From Paenirhizobium daejeonense (GTDB taxonomy: Bacteria; Pseudomonadota; Alphaproteobacteria; Rhizobiales; Rhizobiaceae): 64,000 bases of DNA. The stretch's first letter is position 1, and every line of letters begins with the position of its first letter. Made by a program: the position numbers and the translations under genes. The notes under the pieces were generated by a model. That model was not told where the DNA came from. It ran no database searches and saw only the letters and a list, made by a program, of their open reading frames with translations. The stretch is from the NCBI RefSeq assembly GCF_014280875.1, contig NZ_JACLAL010000008.1:42149-106148 (forward strand). Reading direction: 5' to 3'. Positions 24,506 to 34,707 of this stretch are shown here, one piece after another.

Positions 24506-24590
24506 CGCGATTCCCTGCGTTCTCAATCTATGAGTGAGCAATGTTGCTCGCGGATTTCAGGCATTTCAAGCTGCTCGCTTGCCGCAGGTA

Positions 24591-25250
24591 TCAGAACGCA
24601 CCGATCAGCTTGTCGTCGGGATGAGCCGTGCCCTGTCGTTCCCGAACGGCATGGCCGTCCTCCATCCGGACCTTGCCTTCTGCCATAAGCTTCAACGCGA
24701 GCGGATAGAGCTTGTGTTCGACGGTCAGCACACGCGCCGCAAGGCTGTCGGCCGTATCGCCGGTAACGACGGGAACGGCCGCCTGCGCGAGGATCGGGCC
24801 TTCGTCCATGCCCTCGGTGACGAAGTGCACTGTGCAGCCGGCGATCCGCATGCCCGCATCGATGGCCCGCTGATGGGTATGCAGGCCCGGGAAGAGCGGC
24901 AGCAAGGAAGGGTGGATATTGATGATCCGGCCTTCGAGACGCTGGATGAACTCGCCCGACAGCAGTCGCATATAGCCCGCAAGGCAAATGATATCCGGCG
25001 ACAGGGTTTCGAGCGTGGCGAGGATCGCCGCTTCGTGTTCGGCCTTGCTGGCGTAATCGCGGCGTTCGAAGGCGAAGGTGGCGATGCCGCGCTCGGCTGC
25101 TTTCACCAGTCCGCCCGCCGACGATTTGTCTGAGATGACGGCGACAATTTCGGCCGGGAAGTCCTGCACCTCACAGGCGGCTGCGAGCGCCAGCATGTTG
25201 GAGCCGCCGCCCGAAATGAAGACGACGACGCGTTTGCGCGGCATTGTCAT
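24591..25250 (-). CDS. purN: phosphoribosylglycinamide formyltransferase
   Basis: This 219-aa enzyme transfers formyl from 10-formyl-THF to GAR, step 3 of purine synthesis. The start has [12 protein letters not shown] (phosphate binding). The catalytic region has the signature [25 protein letters not shown] (Asn and His) and [15 protein letters not shown] (catalytic Asp). The ATG at 25250 overlaps the purM stop (ATGA), so purM-purN are translationally coupled, as in many bacteria. The C-terminal tail ([14 protein letters not shown]) is longer than in E. coli. Confidence 0.97.
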   Translation of the reverse strand: MTMPRKRVVVFISGGGSNMLALAAACEVQDFPAEIVAVISDKSSAGGLVKAAERGIATFAFERRDYASKAEHEAAILATLETLSPDIICLAGYMRLLSGEFIQRLEGRIINIHPSLLPLFPGLHTHQRAIDAGMRIAGCTVHFVTEGMDEGPILAQAAVPVVTGDTADSLAARVLTVEHKLYPLALKLMAEGKVRMEDGHAVRERQGTAHPDDKLIGAF

Positions 25251-26320
25251 AGGGCGAGGACACCCTGGTAGCGTGTGCCGGGTTCGCCCTCGGCACGGGC
25301 GATCATCCGGCCGAGCGGAATGACGGTCTCGCCTTCGGCCGCGAGCACAGCCGAGACGCGCTCGGCATCTGCTCCCGCGACAACGACGATCATGCCGATA
25401 CCGCAGTTGAAGGTGCGCAGCATCTCGTTCTGGGCGACGCCGCCGGTCTTGGCGAGCCAGGAGAAGACGGCCGGCGGCTTGATGGCGCCAAGGTCGATTT
25501 CTGCGGCAAGATGTTTCGGCAGGACGCGCGGAATGTTCTCGGGGAAGCCGCCGCCAGTAATGTGTGCCAGCGCCTTGAGCGCACCCGTCTCGCGGATCGC
25601 CTTGAGGAGCGGTTTCACATAGATGCGGGTGGGTTCCAACAGGGCCGCACCGAGCGTCTTGTCGCCATCGAAGGGCGCTTTGTCATCCCAGGAGAGACCC
25701 GACAGGGTGACGATCTTGCGCACCAGCGAGAAGCCGTTGGAGTGAACGCCGGAAGAGGAGAGGCCGAGAATGACGTCGCCTTCCGCGATATCGCCCGCCG
25801 GCAGGAGCTTACCGCGCTCGGCCGCACCAACTGCAAAGCCGGCCAGGTCATAGTCGCCGCCTGCATACATGCCGGGCATTTCTGCGGTCTCCCCCCCTAT
25901 CAGTGCGCAGCCGGCCTCGCGGCAGCCGGCGGCGATACCGCCAACAATGGCCGCGCCCTGTTCGGGGTCCAGCTTGCCGGTCGCGAAATAGTCGAGGAAA
26001 AGCAGCGGCTCTGCGCCCTGCACCACGAGATCGTTGACGCACATGGCGACGAGGTCGATGCCGACGGTGTCGTGGATGCCCGCGTCGATGGCGATTTTCA
26101 GCTTGGTGCCGACACCGTCATTGGCGGCAACGAGGATCGGGTCCTTGAAGCCTGCAGCCTTGAGGTCGAACAGGCCGCCGAAGCCGCCGATCTCGCCGTC
26201 GGCGCCGGGACGCCGCGTGGAGCGTACCGCCGGCTTGATCTTCTCGACCAGCAGGTTTCCGGCATCGATGTCAACGCCGGCGTCGCTATAGGTCAGACCG
26301 TTCTTTCCAGACTGGCTCAT
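25247..26320 (-). CDS. purM: phosphoribosylformylglycinamidine cyclo-ligase
   Basis: This 357-aa AIR synthetase is the fifth step of purine biosynthesis. Typical segments are [14 protein letters not shown] near the N-terminus, [29 protein letters not shown] (signature), [34 protein letters not shown] and [10 protein letters not shown]. The ATG at 26320 has GGAGACACGGG upstream; the in-frame extension before it is not PurM-like. Divergent from the AI-2E-family permease, with a shared intergenic region of 252 bp. Confidence 0.97.
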   Translation of the reverse strand: MSQSGKNGLTYSDAGVDIDAGNLLVEKIKPAVRSTRRPGADGEIGGFGGLFDLKAAGFKDPILVAANDGVGTKLKIAIDAGIHDTVGIDLVAMCVNDLVVQGAEPLLFLDYFATGKLDPEQGAAIVGGIAAGCREAGCALIGGETAEMPGMYAGGDYDLAGFAVGAAERGKLLPAGDIAEGDVILGLSSSGVHSNGFSLVRKIVTLSGLSWDDKAPFDGDKTLGAALLEPTRIYVKPLLKAIRETGALKALAHITGGGFPENIPRVLPKHLAAEIDLGAIKPPAVFSWLAKTGGVAQNEMLRTFNCGIGMIVVVAGADAERVSAVLAAEGETVIPLGRMIARAEGEPGTRYQGVLAL

Positions 26321-26572
26321 CCCGTGTCTCCGATGGGTATCGATTATGGGGCTGGCAATTGCATGAAGAGGCTCGACATGCAAGTCGCGAGGCTGGATTC
26401 ACGATGTTTTCCGGCAGTTTTCGCAAGAGACTTATATAGAGAGGTTTGTCGCGACGGCCTGTTCTGTCCGCGAGCCATCTTGACCCGCGCTTTGCGCATA
26501 CCCTAATTCCTTGTTGCAGGCTTGTCGCATATTCGCACGAGACCGCAGCACGCGCGACGAGAGGAACGCTTC

Positions 26573-27697
26573 ATGGTGCATCATATCAGCGGAACGGGTC
26601 TGCGGCGCCAACTGCTGTTCTGGCTCGTAGCCCTCATTGTCTTCGTCTTCTTCCTGATGACATTCCGGTCGATCCTTCTGCCGTTCATCGCGGGCATGGC
26701 GCTGGCCTATTTCCTCGATCCCGTCGCCGACCGGCTTGAGCGCCTTGGCCTCAGCCGCATAATGGCGACCGTGGTCATCCTGACCGCTTTCGTCATTGTC
26801 TTCGTCCTTTCGCTGATGATCATCATTCCAATCCTGGCGAGCCAGCTCAACCAGTTCATCCAGCACATTCCAGGTTATGTGACGGAACTGCAGAACTTCA
26901 TTGCCACGTCGAACGCCGCCTGGCTGCCGCAATGGCTGAATTCCCAGATGGACACGATAAAGGACAATTTCTCCAAATATCTGTCGGAGGGCGTCGGCTT
27001 CATCGGCACTCTGTTCGGCCAGATCTGGAATTCCGGCAAGGCGCTGGTGGATGTCGCCTCCCTTCTGGTCGTGACCCCGGTCGTCGCCTTCTATTTGCTC
27101 CTCGACTGGGACAGAATGATCGCCAAGGTCGACAGCTGGATCCCGCGCAACAACGTTGCCACCGTCCGCGAGATTGCCACCGAACTGGACAGGACCATTG
27201 CCGGATTCGTGCGCGGGCAGGGGTCACTCTGTCTGATTCTCGGCATCTATTATGCGGTCGGGCTGTCGCTGATCGGGCTTAACTTCGGCCTTCTGATCGG
27301 CTTCTTCACCGGCATGATCAGCTTTATTCCCTATGTCGGTTCCACGGTCGGCCTGCTTCTCGCAGTTGGCGTCGCGCTGGTGCAATTCTGGCCGGATTAT
27401 GTCCACCTCATCATCGTGGCGGTGTTCTTCTTCTCCGGGCAGTTCATCGAAGGCAATATTCTGCAGCCCAAGCTTGTCGGTCAGAGCGTCGGCCTGCATC
27501 CCGTCTGGCTGATGTTTGCGCTGTTTGCTTTCGGCGCCCTGTTCGGTTTCGTCGGCGTTCTTGTCGCGGTGCCGGCGGCAGCCGCCATCGGCGTGCTTGT
27601 CCGTTTTGCGCTGGCAAGATATCTTGAGAGTGATTTGTATTACGGGCCGACGGCTGCCGACGGCGAGCCGCCCGTGAAGGATGTTTCAGAGAAGTAA
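26573..27697 (+). CDS. AI-2E transporter (PerM/UPF0118) family membrane protein
   Basis: This 374-aa inner-membrane protein has about eight helices in the AI-2E-exporter-like topology. There are two helices near the N-terminus (LLFWLVALIVFVFFL; FIAGMALAYFLDPVADRLER is the conserved motif), a large soluble loop (about 85-150), then clustered C-terminal helices with FIPYVGSTVGLLLAVG and EGNILQPKLVG. GAGGAA lies before the ATG. It is immediately followed (0 bp) by hdaA, a gene order seen in alphaproteobacteria, so they are co-transcribed. The substrate is unknown; the family name does not prove AI-2 transport. Confidence 0.9.
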   Translation: MVHHISGTGLRRQLLFWLVALIVFVFFLMTFRSILLPFIAGMALAYFLDPVADRLERLGLSRIMATVVILTAFVIVFVLSLMIIIPILASQLNQFIQHIPGYVTELQNFIATSNAAWLPQWLNSQMDTIKDNFSKYLSEGVGFIGTLFGQIWNSGKALVDVASLLVVTPVVAFYLLLDWDRMIAKVDSWIPRNNVATVREIATELDRTIAGFVRGQGSLCLILGIYYAVGLSLIGLNFGLLIGFFTGMISFIPYVGSTVGLLLAVGVALVQFWPDYVHLIIVAVFFFSGQFIEGNILQPKLVGQSVGLHPVWLMFALFAFGALFGFVGVLVAVPAAAAIGVLVRFALARYLESDLYYGPTAADGEPPVKDVSEK

Positions 27698-28411
27698 ATG
27701 AGTGAAATCAAGAAGGTCGCTTCACGGCGCAGCATCGCCGAACAGCTTCCGCTCTCTTTCGATCACGGAAAGGCGACGGGACGCGACGACCTGCTGGTAT
27801 CGGATCGCCTGGAGGCGGCCGTCGCAATCATCGATTCCTGGCCGCAATGGTCGTCTCCGGTGGTGGTCCTGATGGGGCCGCAGGGGTCGGGAAAGTCGCA
27901 TCTGGTTGATATATTCCGGCAGCAGAGCGGCGCAGCGGATGTTCATCCGCTGGCCGGCGCCGATGCCTCCCGTCAGGCGGAAACCGGACCGGTGGTGTTC
28001 GAGGATGCGGACAGGGAGGGCTTCGACGAGGTCGAGCTTTTCCATCTCATCAATACCGTGCGTGAACACGGCACCAGCCTGCTGATGACGTCGCGCACCT
28101 GGCCACCGTCGTGGAATGTTGCGCTGCCGGATCTGCGTTCGCGCCTGAAGGCCGCGACCATGGTGGAGATCGGCAGTCCCGACGAGGCGCTGCTTTCGCA
28201 GGTCATGATGAAATTGTTCGCCGACCGGCAGCTTTATGTCGATGACAAGATTGTAGGCTATATCGTGCAGCGCATGGAGCGATCCTTCTCCGCGGCACAG
28301 GATATCGTGGAGAGGATCGACCGGCTGGCACTGGCGCGTCGAACGCGGATCACGCGCACACTGGCCGGGGAGGTTCTGAACGAACTCTACGCGACCAGCG
28401 GATTGGAGTGA
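27698..28411 (+). CDS. hdaA: DnaA regulatory inactivator HdaA
   Basis: This 237-aa DnaA-related AAA+ protein acts with the sliding clamp to convert DnaA-ATP to DnaA-ADP and so prevents re-initiation. The N-terminal clamp-binding peptide QLPLSF is at residues 16-21. Walker A-like GPQGSGKSH follows near 60. The Walker B-like region is VVFEDADREGFDE, and sensor/arginine-finger segments follow. It lacks the DnaA domain IV. The ATG directly abuts the stop of the permease gene. A Pho box for ppk1 starts just after its stop codon. Confidence 0.93.
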   Translation: MSEIKKVASRRSIAEQLPLSFDHGKATGRDDLLVSDRLEAAVAIIDSWPQWSSPVVVLMGPQGSGKSHLVDIFRQQSGAADVHPLAGADASRQAETGPVVFEDADREGFDEVELFHLINTVREHGTSLLMTSRTWPPSWNVALPDLRSRLKAATMVEIGSPDEALLSQVMMKLFADRQLYVDDKIVGYIVQRMERSFSAAQDIVERIDRLALARRTRITRTLAGEVLNELYATSGLE

Positions 28412-28443
28412 CTGTCACAGGACTGTCGTCAAACTGTTATAAT
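28412..28443 (+). promoter_or_regulatory. Pho box (three 11-bp-phased repeats) with -10 element of ppk1
   Basis: CTGTCAC-agga-CTGTCGT-caaa-CTGTTAT at 28412-28440 gives three PhoB half-sites at exact 11-bp spacing. TATAAT (28438-28443) starts 8 bp after the second repeat, where PhoB-dependent promoters place the -10. The box starts right after the hdaA stop and lies 33-64 bp before the ppk1 start. Confidence 0.8.
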
Positions 28444-28475
28444 TGGCGCGGGAAACCGATAAAGGGATGGAAGAG

Positions 28476-30668
28476 ATGGATTCTGTGGTAAGCGACGCGG
28501 CCGATGTATCAGACGCCGGGGTGACGGCCACGGACGAACTCCTGTCGAGTTCCGAGCGGTTCATCAACCGCGAGTTTTCCTGGCTTCAGTTCAATCGCCG
28601 CGTGCTGGAAGAGACCCTGAATACCGCGCATCCGCTGCTGGAGCGTGTCAGGTTTCTGTCGATTTCCTCGACTAACCTCGATGAATTCTTCATGGTACGC
28701 GTTGCCGGTCTCGAAGGTCAGGTTCGCCAGGGCATCACCATCAAGAGCCCGGACGGCAAGACACCGGCTGAGCAGCTCGATGAGATCCTGAAGGAAATCG
28801 ACAACCTGCAGATGGAGCAGCAGGCGTCGCTCGCCGTCCTGCAGCAGTATCTCGCCAAGGAAGACATCCTGTTCGTGCGCCCGGCTGCGCTGTCCGTCGA
28901 GGATCGCAGCTGGCTCGAAACCTCTTTCGAGGAATCGATCTTTCCGGTGCTGACGCCGCTGTCGATCGACCCGGCGCATCCATTCCCCTTCATTCCCAAT
29001 CTCGGCTTCTCTATGGGGCTGCAGCTGGAGAGCAAGCGCAATCGCGAGCCGATGACGGCGCTCCTTCGCCTGCCGCCGACGCTTGACCGTTTCATCCGTC
29101 TTCCCGATGAGAAGACGACAATTCGCTACATCACACTCGAAGATGTCGTCGGCATGTTCATTCACCGTCTCTATCCGGGTTATGAAGTGACCGGCTTCGG
29201 CACGTTTCGCATCATTCGTGACAGCGATATCGAAGTCGAGGAAGAAGCCGAGGATCTCGTGCGCTTCTTCGAGACAGCTCTCAAGCGTCGCCGCCGCGGA
29301 TCGGTCATCCGCATCGAGGTCGATTCCGAAATGCCAGTTTCGCTACGCCAGTTCGTGGTGCATGAACTGGCCGTTCCCGATAATCGCGTGGCGGTTCTGC
29401 CGGGTTTGCTGGCGCTTAATACGCTTTCCGAGATCACCAAGGCCCCGCGTGACGATCTGCGGTTCGAGCCGTACAACGCCCGTTTCCCGGAGCGTGTGCG
29501 CGAGCATGCCGGCGATTGCCTTGCCGCCATCCGTGAGAAGGACATGGTGGTTCATCACCCCTATGAAAGCTTCGACGTCGTCGTGCAGTTCCTGCTGCAG
29601 GCCGCCCGCGATCCGGATGTTCTGGCGATCAAGCAGACGCTTTATCGCACGTCGAACGACAGCCCGATCGTTCGTGCCCTGATCGACGCCGCCGAGGCCG
29701 GAAAGTCGGTGACGGCGCTGGTCGAACTCAAGGCCCGTTTCGACGAAGAAGCCAACATCCGCTGGGCGCGCGACCTCGAGCGCGCTGGCGTCCAGGTGGT
29801 CTTCGGCTTCATCGAACTCAAGACCCACGCCAAGATGTCCATGGTAGTGCGTCGCGAGGACGGCAAGCTCCGCACCTACTGCCATCTCGGCACCGGCAAC
29901 TATCACCCGGTGACGGCGAAGATCTATACCGACCTGTCCTTCTTCACCTGCAATCCGAAGATCGCCCACGACATGGCAAACATCTTCAACTTCATCACCG
30001 GTTATGGCGAGCCGGAAGAGAGCATGAAGCTGGCCGTGTCTCCCTACACGCTGCGCCCGCGCATCCTGCGGCACATCGAGGAAGAGATAGTCCATGCCCG
30101 CAATGGTGCGCCGGCAGCGATATGGATGAAGATGAACTCGCTGGTCGATCCGGAAATCATCGACGCTCTCTATCGCGCCAGCCGCGCGGGCGTCGATGTC
30201 GATCTGGTCGTTCGCGGCATCTGCTGCCTGCGTCCACAGGTGCCGGGCCTGTCAGACAATATCCGCGTCAAGTCGATCGTCGGCCGCTTCCTCGAGCACA
30301 GCCGCATCTTCTGCTTCGGCAACGGTTACGGCCTGCCTTCGGAGAAGGCGCTGGTCTATATCGGCTCGGCCGACATGATGCCGCGCAATCTGGACCGGCG
30401 TGTCGAGACACTGGTGCCGCTCACCAACCCTACCGTGCATGAACAGGTTCTATCACAGATTATGCTGGGCAATCTGATTGACAACCAGCAGAGCTACGAG
30501 ATATTGGCCGACGGGACGTCAAGGCGCATGGAAGTACGCCACGGCGAGGAACCTTTCAACGCGCAGCACTATTTCATGACCAATCCGAGCCTTTCTGGAC
30601 GTGGGGAGTCATTGAAATCGAGCGCGCCGAAACTGATTGCCGGTATCATATCCGGTCGGAAACGCTAA
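28476..30668 (+). CDS. ppk1: polyphosphate kinase 1
   Basis: This 730-aa enzyme polymerises the ATP gamma-phosphate into polyphosphate. PPK1 landmarks are an N-terminal helical domain starting [37 protein letters not shown], and the two PLD-like catalytic domains. The phospho-accepting His lies in [17 protein letters not shown] and the second His in [29 protein letters not shown] is also present. Two ATGs (28467 and 28476) are possible; 28476 is chosen because AAAGGGA is then well spaced. ppx follows after 11 bp, giving a synthesis/degradation operon. A Pho box upstream predicts induction by phosphate starvation through PhoB. Confidence 0.96.
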   Translation: MDSVVSDAADVSDAGVTATDELLSSSERFINREFSWLQFNRRVLEETLNTAHPLLERVRFLSISSTNLDEFFMVRVAGLEGQVRQGITIKSPDGKTPAEQLDEILKEIDNLQMEQQASLAVLQQYLAKEDILFVRPAALSVEDRSWLETSFEESIFPVLTPLSIDPAHPFPFIPNLGFSMGLQLESKRNREPMTALLRLPPTLDRFIRLPDEKTTIRYITLEDVVGMFIHRLYPGYEVTGFGTFRIIRDSDIEVEEEAEDLVRFFETALKRRRRGSVIRIEVDSEMPVSLRQFVVHELAVPDNRVAVLPGLLALNTLSEITKAPRDDLRFEPYNARFPERVREHAGDCLAAIREKDMVVHHPYESFDVVVQFLLQAARDPDVLAIKQTLYRTSNDSPIVRALIDAAEAGKSVTALVELKARFDEEANIRWARDLERAGVQVVFGFIELKTHAKMSMVVRREDGKLRTYCHLGTGNYHPVTAKIYTDLSFFTCNPKIAHDMANIFNFITGYGEPEESMKLAVSPYTLRPRILRHIEEEIVHARNGAPAAIWMKMNSLVDPEIIDALYRASRAGVDVDLVVRGICCLRPQVPGLSDNIRVKSIVGRFLEHSRIFCFGNGYGLPSEKALVYIGSADMMPRNLDRRVETLVPLTNPTVHEQVLSQIMLGNLIDNQQSYEILADGTSRRMEVRHGEEPFNAQHYFMTNPSLSGRGESLKSSAPKLIAGIISGRKR

Positions 30669-30679
30669 ACTGGTACTTC

Positions 30680-32200
30680 ATGACAAGATCTGAAGCGCAG
30701 GGGCGCTTGCCCGGCATTGCCCCTGTTTCCGTTGTCGATATTGGTTCGAATTCGATCCGTCTCGTCGTTTACGAGGGCCTCTCCAGGGCTCCAGCGGTGC
30801 TTTTCAACGAAAAGGTGCTTTGCGGTCTCGGCAAGGGGCTGGCGTCCAGCGGTCGCATGGACGACGAAGGAGTGGCGCGTGCGCTTGCGGCGCTGCGCAG
30901 ATTCGGTGCGCTGTCGCGCCAGGCCCGCGCCACGGCGATGTATGTGCTGGCGACGGCTGCGGCTCGCGAGGCGGCAAACGGCCCGGAGTTCATCCGCAGG
31001 GCCGAAGAAATTCTGGATCACAAGGTGATCGTGCTGACCGGCGAGGAAGAGGCGCTTTATTCCGCCCTCGGCATCGTCAGCGGCTTCCACGATCCGGATG
31101 GCATCGCCGGCGACCTCGGCGGCGGTTCTCTTGAACTGATCGACATCAAGGGCCGCGAACTCGGCAAGGGCATCACGCTGCCGCTCGGCGGCCTGCGCCT
31201 CTCGGAAACCGTGGGCGGTTCGCTATCCAAGGCGAGGGCTTTTGCGCGCAAGCAGATCAAGGGCGCCAAGCTTCTCGAAAAGGGTGCCGGCCGCACCTTC
31301 TATGCGGTCGGCGGCACCTGGCGAAACATCGCCAAGCTGCATATGGAACTACGCAAGTATCCCCTTCACATGATGCAGGGCTACGAACTGCCATATGGCG
31401 AGATCGTCTCTTTCCTCGAGGAGGTGGTCTCCGGCGCAAATTCGCGCGATCCCGCATGGGCTTCGATTTCCAAGAACCGTCGTTCGCTGCTTCCCTTCGG
31501 TGCCATCGCCATGCAGGAAGTGCTTGAGGCGATGAAGCCCGCACGTGTTTCCTTCTCCGCCCAGGGCGTGCGCGAAGGCTATCTTTTTTCGCTTTTGCCC
31601 GAAGAGGATCAGTCGCTGGATCCGCTGCTGACTGCAGCCGATGAACTCGCCATCCTGCGCGCCCGCTCGCCCGAGCATGCGCGTGAGCTTGCCGAATGGA
31701 CGGGCCGGATGATGCCCTTTTTCGATATCATCGAAACTGAAGAGGATACGCGATATCGTCGGGCAGCCTGCCTGCTGGCGGATCTCAGCTGGCGTGCGCA
31801 TCCCGACTATCGCGGGTTGCAGGCGCTCAACATCATTGCCCACTCGTCCTTCGTCGGGATCACTCATCCAGGTCGTGCCTTCATTGCGCTGACCAACTAC
31901 TATCGCTTCGAAGGCCTCTATGACGACGGTCGCACCGGTCCGCTGGCGACGATTGCGACTGAACGCCTGCTCGATCGCGCCAAGCTTCTCGGCGGCATGC
32001 TACGGGTGGTCTATCTCTTCTCGGCTTCGATGCCCGGCATCGTGAACGATCTGGCCTTCCGCCGGTCGGAACGGCCCGATCTTGACCTCGAATTCGTCGT
32101 GCCGCACGCCTATAGCGACTTTGCTGGCGAACGCCTCGATGGACGCCTCCAGCAGCTTGCCAAGCTGACCGGCAAGCGACTGGCTTTCGTCTTCGAGTAA
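30680..32200 (+). CDS. ppx: exopolyphosphatase / Ppx-GppA phosphatase
   Basis: This 506-aa ASKHA-fold enzyme releases phosphate from polyphosphate ends (or acts on pppGpp). The phosphate-1 motif is VVDIGSNSIRLVVYEG (about 18-33), the catalytic-Glu region is LTGEEEALYSALG, and the phosphate-2 motif is GDLGGGSLELID. A C-terminal HD-like helical region (ALNIIAHSSFVGITHPGRAF) is consistent with the long Ppx form. Located 11 bp after ppk1 in the same Pho-box operon, it would balance polyphosphate turnover. A strong terminator follows about 120 bp later. Confidence 0.94.
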   Translation: MTRSEAQGRLPGIAPVSVVDIGSNSIRLVVYEGLSRAPAVLFNEKVLCGLGKGLASSGRMDDEGVARALAALRRFGALSRQARATAMYVLATAAAREAANGPEFIRRAEEILDHKVIVLTGEEEALYSALGIVSGFHDPDGIAGDLGGGSLELIDIKGRELGKGITLPLGGLRLSETVGGSLSKARAFARKQIKGAKLLEKGAGRTFYAVGGTWRNIAKLHMELRKYPLHMMQGYELPYGEIVSFLEEVVSGANSRDPAWASISKNRRSLLPFGAIAMQEVLEAMKPARVSFSAQGVREGYLFSLLPEEDQSLDPLLTAADELAILRARSPEHARELAEWTGRMMPFFDIIETEEDTRYRRAACLLADLSWRAHPDYRGLQALNIIAHSSFVGITHPGRAFIALTNYYRFEGLYDDGRTGPLATIATERLLDRAKLLGGMLRVVYLFSASMPGIVNDLAFRRSERPDLDLEFVVPHAYSDFAGERLDGRLQQLAKLTGKRLAFVFE

Positions 32201-32322
32201 TCCAAAACCGCAGTGGGGAGGGGCGCTCCTTGATTCGCATTTTGCCAGCGTCTGTTGAAAGCTACCAACGAAGGCATGCTTCTCGCTGAAGCCTGACTGA
32301 TCCGATGGATCTGGAACGAATC

Positions 32323-32357
32323 AAGAGCCCGACGGCGGAAATGCCGTCGGGCTCTTT
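32323..32357 (+). terminator. strong terminator of the ppk1-ppx operon
   Basis: AAGAGCCCGACGGC-ggaaat-GCCGTCGGGCTCTT is a perfect 14-bp stem followed by TTTT. It lies between the convergent ppx and phytase-like genes and could act in both directions. Confidence 0.92.
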
Positions 32358-32374
32358 TCGTGAGTTGACCGCTC

Positions 32375-33730
32375 TTACTTCGCAGAGAGGAATTCGCCGA
32401 CTTCGAGCAGGACGAACTCGTTGTCGTCGGCCTTGTCGATTGCGCGGCCGGCCGAGAAGGGCAGGTTATTGTCGTTGCCGACGACGATGTGGGTCGGATC
32501 GACCACGTCGACGTTCTCGATGGTGACGAAAGGCATGTCGTAGAAGCCTTCGCCGCCGCCCTGACGCTTCTTGTTGTCCGGATCGGAGATCTTCATGAGA
32601 TCGATGTAGCCGATCTTGCGAACGGCTTTGCCGGCGTTCTCATCGGTCATCTCGATCTTGTAGATGCGCTTGTGCTTGGCCGGAACGGCAAAGCAGGTCG
32701 GCTCGGGCTTCTTCGGATCGGCGCAAGCCTTGTCCGCCGTGCCGGCGCCGTTGTCGCGCTCGATGATGAGGGCGGTGGTGCCGTCGATCATGTTAAAGTC
32801 GCCGATGGCTTCGCCGCCTTCAGACAACGGATAGAGCCACGAACGGCCGGTCCAGGCCTTGGAGGCGACGTCGAGTTCGATGATGCGCAGCGCCGTCAGT
32901 CCGTCGGCCTTCTCGATCGAACCGTCTTCGAGGTAGAGCGGGCCTTCGAGCAGGCCATAAAGCTTGGAGCCGTCCTTCGACATGGCAAGCCCTTCATAGC
33001 CGCCGGAGCGCTTCAGGTTGAAGGCCGGCATCTTGGCGGTCGGATTGGCCGGAACGACGAGGGTTGCGTTATCGGGCGATTTCACCTCAGTCTCGCCGGC
33101 CTTGGTGGCGATGACATCGGTCAGCTTGCCATCCCTGGTGAATTTCAGGATGTAGGGACCGAATTCTTCACCGATCCAGAAGCCGTCGGCGACGGGCTGG
33201 ATCGATTCGACGTCGAAGTCGGCGCCGGTGAGGTAACGCTGCTCGGCGCCTTCCATGACCATCGGGAAGGGTGCCTTCTTGTCGGGGTCGGACAGGAACA
33301 CGGTTTCAAGACGCTCGACCTTGCCGGCATCCCAGTCGAACTTGATGTGATGCAGCATCAGCATGGAGTCGCTGGAATTGATCTTCGAGCCGAAGCCGTT
33401 GTCGGAGAGGCTCCAGAAGGTACCGTCTTCCATGGTCTTGATGCCGGAGAAACCCTGCACGGCCTGACCGTCGAAAGGCATGGAAAGGCCGGTCGGGCGA
33501 ACGCCGTCCTTACCCGGAACGGTGCCGAGGCCTTCCGCGCGCTTGCGGTCCGCGGTGGTGAACTTGGCCGAGGTCTTCAGATGGGCGGGGGCATCGGCCG
33601 GTGCGGCGATGATCGTATTGGCCGGAAGGATTGCGTGGGAAACGAGCTTGGCCGGGAAGGCGACCTCGTCGGCAAAGGCCGGTGCGGCAAGAAGGAAAAG
33701 GGATACGGAAGCAAAGAGATGTTTTTTCAT
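32375..33730 (-). CDS. secreted phytase-like domain protein (esterase-like activity of phytase)
   Basis: This 451-aa protein has a signal peptide (residues 1-20, AAPAFADE) and a six-bladed propeller-like phytase-like domain (PF13449-type). Motifs include FSGIKTMEDGTFWSLSDNGFG, ADFDVESIQPVADGFWIGEE, FGPYILKFTRDGKL, GYEGLAMSKDGSKLYGLLEG and QGGGEGFYDMPFVTIENVDV (each no more than 20 residues here). The acidic loops probably bind calcium. It would act in the periplasm, perhaps on phosphate esters. No Pho box was found upstream, although it is next to ppk1-ppx. True phytase activity is unproven for this family. Confidence 0.85.
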   Translation of the reverse strand: MKKHLFASVSLFLLAAPAFADEVAFPAKLVSHAILPANTIIAAPADAPAHLKTSAKFTTADRKRAEGLGTVPGKDGVRPTGLSMPFDGQAVQGFSGIKTMEDGTFWSLSDNGFGSKINSSDSMLMLHHIKFDWDAGKVERLETVFLSDPDKKAPFPMVMEGAEQRYLTGADFDVESIQPVADGFWIGEEFGPYILKFTRDGKLTDVIATKAGETEVKSPDNATLVVPANPTAKMPAFNLKRSGGYEGLAMSKDGSKLYGLLEGPLYLEDGSIEKADGLTALRIIELDVASKAWTGRSWLYPLSEGGEAIGDFNMIDGTTALIIERDNGAGTADKACADPKKPEPTCFAVPAKHKRIYKIEMTDENAGKAVRKIGYIDLMKISDPDNKKRQGGGEGFYDMPFVTIENVDVVDPTHIVVGNDNNLPFSAGRAIDKADDNEFVLLEVGEFLSAK

Positions 33731-33825
33731 GGCGTCACCATTCGTAGGACGGTTAGAGACGCGGCATGCTTACGGACCGCCCATGTCAGAGCGATTTCCG
33801 TTCGATGAAGTTTCGGTGACTGTCT

Positions 33826-34707
33826 TCAGGCGCGAAGCAGCGTCAGCCAGTGGCCGGGCGTCATGCCGTAGCAGTTCTTGAAATGGCGGGTGAAATGGCT
33901 CTGGTCGGCAAACCCTGCATCGTAGGCGGCTTCGGCAATTGGCATGCCACTGCTCATCAGGCCCTTGGCCCGTTCCAACCGCCGCATGGTCAGATAACGA
34001 TGCGGGCTCGTTCCCGTCACCAACCGGAACTGGCGGGCGAGCGAATACCGGTTGAGATCGGTCAGCGTTTCCAGCTCTTCGGAGGAAACCTGTTCGGCAC
34101 AGTTTTCCCTGAGATAGGCGCAGGCGCGCGCGACGGCCCGTTCTGCCTTGGCCGATACCGTCTGCCGGCTGCCGGCATGACGCCCCAGCCCGTCCGCGAT
34201 CCGGGTCAGCAGATCGGAAAGGACCAGTCCATCCGGAGCGTGATCGAGATCGGCAAGCGCTTCCGCGAGGGCACGGGCAAGCCGGCTGTCGGACAGCACC
34301 GGGGTCGATACGAACGGCAGGGTGGCCGACGGCTCGTCGCTGGCATCGCGGATCAGTTCGGGGGGAATGTACATCATCCGGTAGCGCAGGCCGTCGTCCG
34401 TGCCTGCCGCGCCGTCGTGAACCTCGTCGGGGTGAAGAACGATGATGTTTCCCGGCAGGCTGAAACGTGTCTCTCCCCGATAGGAGAAGGCCTGCACGCC
34501 GCTGATCGTCAGTCCGAGCGCATAGGTATCGTGCCGATGCGGCGCGAAGCCGTTGCCGGAAAACTGTGCCTCGATGCGCTCGATGCCGTGGGTATCGATA
34601 CCGGAACGGATCGCGTCGGCCGGCCTGCACGAACGTTCAAGACCTTCGCCATCGGGGACTGGTAGCCCGGCAAGCCTATCAAGAAGACCGTTTCCGGAGT
34701 GTTGCAT
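33826..34707 (-). CDS. AraC-family transcriptional regulator
   Basis: The protein (293 aa from ATG 34707) has an N-terminal cupin-like AraC_binding domain (PHRHDTYALGLTISGVQAFS, then LPGNIIVLHPDEVHDG) and a C-terminal double HTH (SSEELETLTDLNRYSLARQF; IAEAAYDAGFADQSHFTRHF). The ATG overlaps the start codon of the divergent DUF2000 gene (bases CATG). It has no clear RBS, so the true start may lie slightly inside. The divergent layout makes the DUF2000 gene its likely target. Confidence 0.87.
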   Translation of the reverse strand: MQHSGNGLLDRLAGLPVPDGEGLERSCRPADAIRSGIDTHGIERIEAQFSGNGFAPHRHDTYALGLTISGVQAFSYRGETRFSLPGNIIVLHPDEVHDGAAGTDDGLRYRMMYIPPELIRDASDEPSATLPFVSTPVLSDSRLARALAEALADLDHAPDGLVLSDLLTRIADGLGRHAGSRQTVSAKAERAVARACAYLRENCAEQVSSEELETLTDLNRYSLARQFRLVTGTSPHRYLTMRRLERAKGLMSSGMPIAEAAYDAGFADQSHFTRHFKNCYGMTPGHWLTLLRA

